A stretch of 12,181 nucleotides of DNA from Synergistaceae bacterium. Its GTDB lineage: Bacteria; Synergistota; Synergistia; Synergistales; Aminobacteriaceae. The stretch's first letter is position 1; each line of letters starts with the position of its first letter. Under the pieces are notes generated by a model. It saw nothing but the letters and a program-made list of their open reading frames with translations, did not search any database and was not told where the DNA came from. This document shows positions 6,730 to 12,181 of this stretch, in pieces. The translations under genes were made by a program, and so were the position numbers. Where the stretch lies: NCBI GenBank assembly GCA_031273365.1, contig JAISSA010000136.1, positions 1-12,181 of the forward strand. Direction: 5' to 3'.

Positions 6730-6772
6730 ATGGCGGTCCGCTTTTCGTGACCTGTCTGTCATGAACCCGAGC

Positions 6773-6837
6773 GAGTATAATGACGAGTATAATGAAGGGA
6801 AGATGGAGGGGTCGGGATTGACGGAATAAGTTATAAT
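6773..6837 (+). promoter_or_regulatory. Duplicated -10 region, probable hppA promoter area
   Basis: A tandem 12-bp repeat GAGTATAATGAC/GAGTATAATGAA (6773-6784, 6785-6796, one mismatch) gives two perfect TATAAT boxes at 6776-6781 and 6788-6793, and a third TATAAT lies at 6832-6837. None has a good TTGACA at 16-18 nt. TTGACG at 6818 is only 8 nt from the third box. Start from the third box would fall near 6844, leaving about a 40-nt leader before the GTG start of hppA and excluding the ATG at 6842. Which box is used cannot be decided from sequence. Confidence 0.5.
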
Positions 6838-6883
6838 CTCGATGTATGCTTTCGTGAAATTTTATGGAGGAGGTTTGCAGGAC

Positions 6884-8956
6884 GTGACTTTTTTGCTGGT
6901 GGTGCTGTTCGTTGCGCTGGGTGCGGTGGCTGTCGCATACGCGTGGTCCGTTTATCAGAAAATGATGGCCTTTGAGGTGGAAAACCCGCGGATCGTGGAG
7001 CTGTCGGGGATCATTCACAGGGGAGCCATGGCTTTTCTGATGCAGGAGTATACGTGGCTGGCGGCCTTTGTCGGAGTAGTGACCATTCTTTTGTGGGGAG
7101 CGTTGGGTTTTGGGTCGGCTTTCGCCTTTGTTGTCGGGGCGGCGTGCAGCGCGGGCACCGGCTGGCTGGGTATGTACGTGGCGACCCAGACCAACGGGCG
7201 CACGACCTTCGCCGCAACGCGCAGCGCGGGTGACGCTCTGGACATGGCCTTTTCCGGCGGCAGCATCGTGGGGATGCTCGTCGTCGGCATCGGCCTGATC
7301 GGCGTCTCCCTGACGTGGCTTTTCCTGTGGGGGGCGGTGGAGACCCTGGCGGCCTTTGGCATGGGCGCCAGCAGCATCGCGCTCTTTGCGCGGGTCGGCG
7401 GCGGAATTTACACCAAGGCGGCCGACGTCGGGGCGGACCTGGTGGGCAAGATCGAGGCGGGCATTCCCGAGGACGATCCCCGCAATCCCGCGGTTATTGC
7501 GGACAACGTGGGGGACAACGTGGGGGACATCGCCGGGATGAGCGCGGACCTCTTCGAGTCCTACGTGAACTCCATCATCGCGGCCATGGCCATAGGCGTT
7601 GCCTTCACGAGCCTTTACGGCGACAGCAGAGGGGCGCTCGGCATGTTCGGCGCGTCCTTTCCCCTGTTCCTCGCGGGCTGGGGGATCATCTCGTCGATCG
7701 TGGGCTGCCTGGTGGTCGCGACCAAAAACCCGTGGTCTCAGATTATGTTTGAATACGCGGGAAAAATTCCTCACATGAATAAAATTCTGGAGCGCATTCA
7801 GAGCGGGGACGCCGCCTATGCCCTGCGCGTCGGCGCCGTCATCGCGGGGATCAAGATGATCGGCGGATCCTTCATTTTAAGTATGCTTTTCTTCGTGACC
7901 AGGGGGTTCCACGTTTTCCTGTCCGTGACCTCGGGTGTTGTGGCGGGCGTTTTGATCGGGTTCGCTACGGAGTACTGCACGTCGAGCGCCTATAAGCCCG
8001 TCAGGGATCTGGCGCGGGCCTCGGAAACGGGAACGGCCACCGTCATTTTGTCCGGCTTTTCGCTGGGCATGAAGTCGACGGCGATCCCGGTAGTGCTGAT
8101 CTGCCTTTCGACGCTGCTCAGCTACTGGCTTGCCGGCGTCTTCGGCGTGGCCTGCGCGGCCGTCGGAATGCTTTCCATTACGGGAATCGCGCTTGCCGTC
8201 GACGCTTACGGCCCCATCTCGGACAACGCGGGCGGCATCGCGCAGATGAGCGATTTGCCCTCCGACGTGCGCAAAATTACCGACAAACTGGACTCCATCG
8301 GCAACACCACCGCCGCGATGGGCAAGGGGCTGGCGATCGGCTCCGCCGCGCTGACGGCGCTGGCGCTTTTCGTCGCCTACGCGCACGCCGCGAACCTCGC
8401 GGCCATCGATATCATGCAGCCCAAGGTCGTCGTGGGGCTCCTTTTGGGCGGGATGCTTCCCTTCCTGTTCTGCTCCCTGACGATCGAGGCCGTGGGACGC
8501 GCGGCCCAGGCCATGATCGACGAGGTGCGGCGTCAGTTCCGGGAGATCGCGGGCATCATGGAGGGCACGGGCAAGCCGGAGTACGAGAAGTGCGTGAGCA
8601 TCTCCGCGACGGCGGCGCTTCGGGAGATGATCGTCCCCGGCGTGCTGGCGATTTGCGCGCCCCTGCTCGTCGGCTTCTTCCTTGGTAAAGGGGCTCTGGG
8701 AGGCCTTCTCGGAGGGGCCATCGTCTCGGGCGTCATGCTGGCGCTTTTCATGGCGAACTCCGGCGGCGCGTGGGACAACGCCAAGAAGTACATCGAGGAG
8801 GGGAACTACGGCGGCAAGGGTACGCCCAACCACTCCGCGGCGGTCGTGGGAGACACGGTCGGGGATCCCTTCAAGGACACGGCGGGCCCCAGCCTGAACA
8901 TCCTGATCAAGCTGATGACGGTCGTGGCGCTGGTGCTTGCCCCTCTGTTCTCGTAA
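6884..8956 (+). CDS. hppA: Membrane-bound ion-pumping pyrophosphatase, K+-dependent type
   Basis: A 690-residue integral membrane pyrophosphatase with ~16 helices, coupling PPi hydrolysis to export of Na+ and/or H+. Signature motifs (numbered from the GTG): 'DVGADLVGKIE' (181-191), 'EDDPRNPAVIADNVGDNVGD' (196-215), 'DAYGPISDNAGG' (440-451), 'NSGGAWDNAKKYIE' (625-638) and 'DTVGDPFKDTAGPSLN' (657-672), all PPi/Mg2+ ligands. In 'GNTTAAMGKG' (473-482), Ala477 and Gly480 stand where K+-independent enzymes carry Lys and Thr, so this is the K+-dependent class, which includes Na+ pumps. Glu225 in 'DLFESY' is the semi-conserved gate glutamate. GTG 6884 is chosen because GGAGGAGG (6866-6873) lies 10 nt upstream; the in-frame ATG at 6842 has no ribosome site. 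It recovers energy from biosynthetic PPi. It appears to be a single-gene unit, ended by the hairpin after it. Confidence 0.97.
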   Translation: MTFLLVVLFVALGAVAVAYAWSVYQKMMAFEVENPRIVELSGIIHRGAMAFLMQEYTWLAAFVGVVTILLWGALGFGSAFAFVVGAACSAGTGWLGMYVATQTNGRTTFAATRSAGDALDMAFSGGSIVGMLVVGIGLIGVSLTWLFLWGAVETLAAFGMGASSIALFARVGGGIYTKAADVGADLVGKIEAGIPEDDPRNPAVIADNVGDNVGDIAGMSADLFESYVNSIIAAMAIGVAFTSLYGDSRGALGMFGASFPLFLAGWGIISSIVGCLVVATKNPWSQIMFEYAGKIPHMNKILERIQSGDAAYALRVGAVIAGIKMIGGSFILSMLFFVTRGFHVFLSVTSGVVAGVLIGFATEYCTSSAYKPVRDLARASETGTATVILSGFSLGMKSTAIPVVLICLSTLLSYWLAGVFGVACAAVGMLSITGIALAVDAYGPISDNAGGIAQMSDLPSDVRKITDKLDSIGNTTAAMGKGLAIGSAALTALALFVAYAHAANLAAIDIMQPKVVVGLLLGGMLPFLFCSLTIEAVGRAAQAMIDEVRRQFREIAGIMEGTGKPEYEKCVSISATAALREMIVPGVLAICAPLLVGFFLGKGALGGLLGGAIVSGVMLALFMANSGGAWDNAKKYIEEGNYGGKGTPNHSAAVVGDTVGDPFKDTAGPSLNILIKLMTVVALVLAPLFS

Positions 8957-8984
8957 ATATCAAAACACCTCAACGCGTGTAATG

Positions 8985-9025
8985 GTGACGGGAAAGGGCC
9001 TGATCCTTTTCCGTCACTGTTGTTT
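8985..9025 (+). terminator. Terminator-like hairpin after hppA
   Basis: GTGACGGGAAAGG (8985-8997) pairs with CCTTTTCCGTCAC (9005-9017) to give a 13-bp stem with a single G-U pair and a 7-nt loop, followed by the U-rich TGTTGTTT (9018-9025). The stem is strong and the tail is interrupted by G, so termination may be incomplete. No distinct dnaG promoter is visible between this hairpin and the dnaG ribosome site, so read-through may supply dnaG. Confidence 0.72.
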
Positions 9026-9041
9026 GAGGCAGCGGCCATTC

Positions 9042-9059
9042 GAGGTGACGGAGGTGACG
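9042..9059 (+). repeat. Tandem 9-bp duplication carrying the dnaG Shine-Dalgarno
   Basis: GAGGTGACG is present twice in perfect tandem (9042-9050, 9051-9059). The second copy, with the preceding G, makes GGAGGTGA (9050-9057), eight bases complementary to the 16S 3' end and 7 nt before the GTG start at 9065. The first copy is therefore a second, more distant ribosome-site-like element. Confidence 0.75.
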
Positions 9060-9064
9060 CGGGC

Positions 9065-10822
9065 GTGCAGCAGAACGACGACGTGAAAAGGATAAAGGAC
9101 TGTCTCGACATTCTGGACGTCGTGGGGGACCGGGTGCGTCTGCATCGGGCCGGGCGCGGCTACAGGGGCCTGTGTCCCTTTCACGACGAGAGAACTCCCT
9201 CCTTTTACGTTTCGCAGGAGCGTCAAAACTACCACTGCTTTGGCTGCGGTCGAGGAGGGGACATTTTTACGTTCGTCATGGAGATGGAGGGGCTGTCCTT
9301 TCCCCAGGCGCTCGAACTGCTGGCCGCGCGTGCGGGCATTGAAGCGACGCATTTCGAGGGGAAGCGGGGCCACGTTTCCGGCGACCTCCACAGGGTTCTG
9401 GAACTTGCGGGAAAGTCCTTTCGTGCGCTGCTCTCCGCCTCTGAGGGCGAGGTGGCCCGCGCGTACCTCGCGCGGCGCAACATCGCTCCCGAGGTGGCGT
9501 CCCGCTTCGAGCTGGGCTGGAGCGGCAATTCATGGGACACGATATGGCGCGTTCTGAAAAACGAACAGGTTTCGGCGCAGGACGCCATCGACGCGGGGCT
9601 GGTGCTGGAGGGTCGAAATGGCCTTTACGACCGTTTCCGGGGGCGTCTGATCTTTCCGATCCGCGACGTCGTGGGGCACCTCGTCGCGTTCGGCGGGCGC
9701 ATCGTGGACGGAGAGGGAGCGAAGTACGTCAACAGCCCCGAGGGCGCGCTCTACAGCAAGCGCCGCAACCTCTACCTGCTGCACACGGCCCGAAGCGCGA
9801 TCCGGGAGAAGGGACGCGCGATTCTGGTCGAGGGGTACATGGATGCCCTGCGCCTTCACATCCACGGCTGCACCGAGACCGTGGCCTCCCTTGGGACGGC
9901 TCTGACCGAAGAACAGGCAAAGCTGCTGAAGCGCTTCACCGATCGCTGCTATATCTGCTACGACAGCGACCTGGCGGGGCAGGAGGCGACGCTTCGGGGG
10001 ATGTACACGCTTCAGAACTCCGGACTCGACGTTTACGTGATCTCCCTGCCCGTCGGCAAGGACCCCGACGAGCTGCTGAACGCCGAGGGGGGCAGGGAGC
10101 TTTTCGACGAGGCCCTCAAAGAGGCGCGGCCTCTGATTTTACAGCATCTGTACGCCGTGAGGGCACAGATCGACGATCCCGCGACCCGGCGCGGCGGGGT
10201 CGAATCGCTGTGGAGCGGCCTCTCGCAGCTTCAGCCCACCATGATCTCCCCCTATGTCCCTCAGCTGGCGAGAGTTCTGGGCTTCTATCCCGACCAGTTC
10301 TGGCGCGAGCTGGAACGGTACCGCCGGGGCAGGAATTCCGGCTCGAACGGCGAACCGGGGAGGGGGAGTGATTCCCCGCCCGAGCGAAAAGCGGGGGTGA
10401 AGGACGATCCGCTGGAGGCGGCGCTCTGCGCTCTGCTCTGGCGGAAAGAGGCGATCCGCTGCGCCTGCCGTCCCGAGGAAATTCTGCCCCTGATCGCGGA
10501 CACGCGGGTCAAGGAGATCGTGCTGGCGATCATGACGGAATCGCCGGAGTCCCTTGAGACGCGGTGGCACTCCACGGGCGAGACCTTCCCGCTGGCGTTC
10601 ATCGCCCGGGGAGACGCGTTCTGCGAGGAGCTGGAGTATGGCCGCGACGCCGACCCCTGGGGGGCGGTCCGCAACGCCCTGAATCGAAAGCGGGCGATGG
10701 AGCGGATGAGTTTCCTCGACGGCCGCATGAAGCGCGCTGAGGCCACGCTCGAAGAAATGGAGGAATTTCGTAGCCTGGCGGTGCGGCTCAAAGGCGGAAG
10801 GAAGGCAAAAAAGCCCGTTTGA
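9065..10822 (+). CDS. dnaG: DNA primase DnaG
   Basis: A 585-residue primase that makes RNA primers at the replication fork with the DnaB helicase. The N-terminal CHC2 zinc domain shows Cys37, His40, Cys58 and Cys61 in 'CPFHDERTPSF' and 'YHCFGCGRGGD'. The polymerase core has 'VNSPEG' and 'LVEGYMDAL' (Glu256 of the TOPRIM motif). It continues with 'CYDSDLAGQEA', giving Asp300 and Asp302 as metal ligands, and 'KDPDELL' (332-338). The usual motif is 'FDGDxAG'; here Ser replaces the Gly between the two Asp. The C-terminal ~170 residues are a variable helicase-binding region containing a charged linker ('NSGSNGEPGRGSDSPPERKA'). The GTG at 9065 is chosen because GGAGGTGA lies 7 nt upstream; a TTG at 9020 lies in the terminator tail. 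In many bacteria dnaG precedes rpoD; here the next gene is an amino-acid-binding protein instead. Confidence 0.97.
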   Translation: MQQNDDVKRIKDCLDILDVVGDRVRLHRAGRGYRGLCPFHDERTPSFYVSQERQNYHCFGCGRGGDIFTFVMEMEGLSFPQALELLAARAGIEATHFEGKRGHVSGDLHRVLELAGKSFRALLSASEGEVARAYLARRNIAPEVASRFELGWSGNSWDTIWRVLKNEQVSAQDAIDAGLVLEGRNGLYDRFRGRLIFPIRDVVGHLVAFGGRIVDGEGAKYVNSPEGALYSKRRNLYLLHTARSAIREKGRAILVEGYMDALRLHIHGCTETVASLGTALTEEQAKLLKRFTDRCYICYDSDLAGQEATLRGMYTLQNSGLDVYVISLPVGKDPDELLNAEGGRELFDEALKEARPLILQHLYAVRAQIDDPATRRGGVESLWSGLSQLQPTMISPYVPQLARVLGFYPDQFWRELERYRRGRNSGSNGEPGRGSDSPPERKAGVKDDPLEAALCALLWRKEAIRCACRPEEILPLIADTRVKEIVLAIMTESPESLETRWHSTGETFPLAFIARGDAFCEELEYGRDADPWGAVRNALNRKRAMERMSFLDGRMKRAEATLEEMEEFRSLAVRLKGGRKAKKPV

Positions 10823-10862
10823 GAGCCCTTTCTCCCAAATATCAACAGGTTAAGCCCAAACC

Positions 10863-10893
10863 GCGGGGCTCGGCCCCCCGACAAAAACCCCGC
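10863..10893 (+). other. GC-rich hairpin downstream of dnaG, possible weak terminator
   Basis: GGGGC-TCG-GCCCC (10865-10877) is a tight 5-bp hairpin, and GCGGGG (10863-10868) can alternatively pair with CCCCGC (10888-10893). It sits 40 nt after the dnaG stop, where a terminator would be expected. No T-run follows directly (TTTT only at 10900-10903), so it is not a canonical intrinsic terminator. The rest of 10823-10956 shows no gene. Confidence 0.35.
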
Positions 10894-10956
10894 AGAGGAT
10901 TTTCCCCGGTCCCCTGACCCCGTTAATTTTCATATTGTGTAAAAATTATTTCATCC

Positions 10957-10985
10957 TTGACTTGTTAAAGATACTAAAATATAAT
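10957..10985 (+). promoter_or_regulatory. Sigma-70 promoter of the amino-acid-binding protein gene
   Basis: TTGACT (10957-10962, five of six to the -35) and TATAAT (10980-10985, perfect -10) are separated by exactly 17 nt in a locally AT-rich stretch. The start would be near 10992, about 30 nt before the ATG at 11022. Binding proteins of this class are usually made at high level, which fits such a strong promoter. Confidence 0.85.
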
Positions 10986-11021
10986 CTGCTCCGTTTGTTA
11001 TTCGAGAGAGGGGATTGTAAA

Positions 11022-12181
11022 ATGAGCGGGATGAAAAAAATGAAAAAAGTGAAAAAGATTGCAGCAGTGTTGATGGTCGTGTTTCTGGCCGTTCTTCTGG
11101 TTGCGACTTTTGCCGCGGCCGCCGAACCGATCAAAATCGGGTATCTCGCCACGCTGACGGGCGAGGGCGCGACGTGGGGTCAGCACGAACGCGACGCCGC
11201 CGTGATGGCGATTAAGGAGGTCAACGCGAAGGGCGGCCTGCTGGGCCGTCCGGTGGAGCTGGTCTGCTACGACATCAAGGGCAAGCCCGAGGACGCGGTG
11301 ACCGCCATCCGCCGGCTGATCTTCGACGATAAGGTCGTCGCCATCGGGGGCAGCAACTACAGCGGCATTCAGCTTGCCGTGGCGCCCATTGCCGACAGGG
11401 AAAAGGTCCCCGTCGTCTCCAGCTCCGCGACGAACCCGGCCGTGACGGTGGACCCGGGAACGGGCAAGGTTCGCCCCTACATGTTCCGCATCACCTACAC
11501 CGACCCCTATCAGGGGATGATCATCGCCGACTACCTGGTCAAAAGGTGCGGCGCGAAGAAGCTGGCGATCATCGGGGACATCGGAGACGCCTACTCCGAG
11601 GGTCTGACGGAGTTCGTGAGGGCCCGCGCGGACGAGCTGAAGGTGGAAAATAAATTCTGGGCCTACAGGGGCGGCGACGTCGATTTTCGCGCTCAGCTGA
11701 CGGAGGCGAAGGCCTGGGGGGCGGACGCGGTGGCTCTGACGATGCTCTACAAGGAGATGGGCCTCGTGATCAAACAGGCCGCAGAGCTGGACTGGAAGCC
11801 CTTCTTCATGGGCGGCGACGGTTTCAGCCCCAATATCTTCGAGATCGCGGGAGACGCGATGGAGGGGACCTTCTGGGTCTATCCGACGAGCGACGATGAC
11901 CCGCAGCTCGCGGGACTGATCAGGAAGTACGAGCAGGAATACGGCAGAAAGCCCACGGAGATCCTGAACATGACCTTTGGCTACGACATCCTTCAGATGA
12001 TTCTTCACGCCGTCGAGACGGCGGGAAAGGCCGAGGGGCCCGCGATCCGGGACGCTCTGGAAAACACGAAGGACTTTCAGGTGACCCACTTCAAATGGAC
12101 GGTGGACAAAGAGACCCACAATCCTCTGAACAAGCCCGCCGCCATTCTGGAGGCCAAAGGCGGCAAACTGGTTTACCTCGA
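11022..12181 (+). CDS. ABC transporter substrate-binding protein, branched-chain amino acid (LivJ/LivK) type, 3' partial
   Basis: The frame is open from ATG 11022 to the window edge (386 codons). Residues 1-34 are a Sec signal peptide: a run of lysines (positions 5-12), a Val/Leu-rich core and a likely cut within 'AAAAEP' near 34; there is no lipobox cysteine. The mature protein starts 'EPIKIGYLATLTGEGATWGQ', the classic start of periplasmic-binding fold type I LIV proteins. It continues with 'NAKGGLLGRPVELV', 'DDKVVAIGGSNYS' and 'VVSSSATNPAVT', the last two covering the ligand-binding lobe. By length only a few residues and the stop are missing. It delivers amino acids or related solutes to a LivHMGF permease, whose genes may follow outside the window. 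Three ATG codons lie within the first seven; the first is taken because GAGAGGGG lies upstream, though that site is weak and about 8 nt away. A strong promoter lies just upstream. Confidence 0.95.
   Translation, partial: MSGMKKMKKVKKIAAVLMVVFLAVLLVATFAAAAEPIKIGYLATLTGEGATWGQHERDAAVMAIKEVNAKGGLLGRPVELVCYDIKGKPEDAVTAIRRLIFDDKVVAIGGSNYSGIQLAVAPIADREKVPVVSSSATNPAVTVDPGTGKVRPYMFRITYTDPYQGMIIADYLVKRCGAKKLAIIGDIGDAYSEGLTEFVRARADELKVENKFWAYRGGDVDFRAQLTEAKAWGADAVALTMLYKEMGLVIKQAAELDWKPFFMGGDGFSPNIFEIAGDAMEGTFWVYPTSDDDPQLAGLIRKYEQEYGRKPTEILNMTFGYDILQMILHAVETAGKAEGPAIRDALENTKDFQVTHFKWTVDKETHNPLNKPAAILEAKGGKLVYL

Noticed and set aside
5337..6731. Minus-strand open frame of 464 codons opposite the racemase gene
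   Set aside because: It spans the intergenic region and the start of the dehydratase, has low-complexity Arg/Gln/His composition and no ribosome site or family motif; the plus-strand racemase motifs explain the region.
7501..7528. Tandem 12-bp repeat GACAACGTGGGG inside hppA
   Set aside because: It encodes the DNVGDNVGD pyrophosphate-binding motif conserved throughout the family, so it is explained by protein constraint.
10998..12119. Long minus-strand open frame of 373 codons opposite the amino-acid-binding protein
   Set aside because: Its translation is rich in Arg, His, Gly and Pro with no recognisable domain. The plus strand has a signal peptide, a strong promoter and a clear LIV-binding-protein sequence. 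It is a GC-driven shadow.

Overview
The window is chromosomal, GC-rich bacterial DNA with eight complete genes and two genes cut by the window edges. There is no sign of phage, plasmid, insertion sequence or CRISPR. Strong AAGGAGG-type ribosome sites, a TRAP transporter beside a sugar-acid dehydratase, an ornithine-racemase-type enzyme, a potassium-dependent membrane pyrophosphatase and a LIV-type amino-acid-binding protein together suggest an anaerobic amino-acid and organic-acid fermenter. Synergistota is my best guess. That placement is an inference from gene content and protein style, not from a marker search.

Left part (1-5501): the 3' end of mfd (plus strand) converges on a five-gene minus-strand operon, read right to left: enolase-superfamily sugar-acid dehydratase, dctP, dctQ, dctM, and a FadR-type (FCD) GntR regulator. 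A consensus-like sigma-70 promoter sits just upstream of the dehydratase, at 5473-5501. A tandem 7-bp repeat overlaps its -10 box and start region and is a candidate operator. A hairpin followed by six T lies between dctP and dctQ and probably lets the binding protein be made in excess over the permease. The logic is uptake of a sugar acid by the Na+- or H+-driven TRAP system, dehydration to a 2-keto-3-deoxy acid, and control by the operon's own last gene. The later enzymes of such a pathway (kinase, aldolase) are not in the window.

Middle (5502-6704): a gene for a PLP-dependent ornithine/alanine-racemase-like enzyme runs the other way. Its leader holds mutually exclusive pairings, one of which would bury the ribosome binding site in a perfect 9-bp helix. 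This is the most interesting unexplained signal in the window.

Right part (6705-12181): three further plus-strand genes. They are hppA (potassium-dependent ion-pumping pyrophosphatase, probable GTG start), dnaG (primase, GTG start with a near-perfect Shine-Dalgarno) and a branched-chain-amino-acid-type ABC binding protein. The last has its own strong promoter and is cut by the window end a few residues before its likely stop. A terminator-like hairpin separates hppA from dnaG.

The intergenic regions repeatedly contain two-copy short duplications of 7 to 15 bp, several of them on promoter or ribosome-binding elements. I see no clearly new multi-gene system. The candidates for follow-up are the leader RNA at 5541-5630, the dctP/dctQ hairpin and the repeat-type operator.
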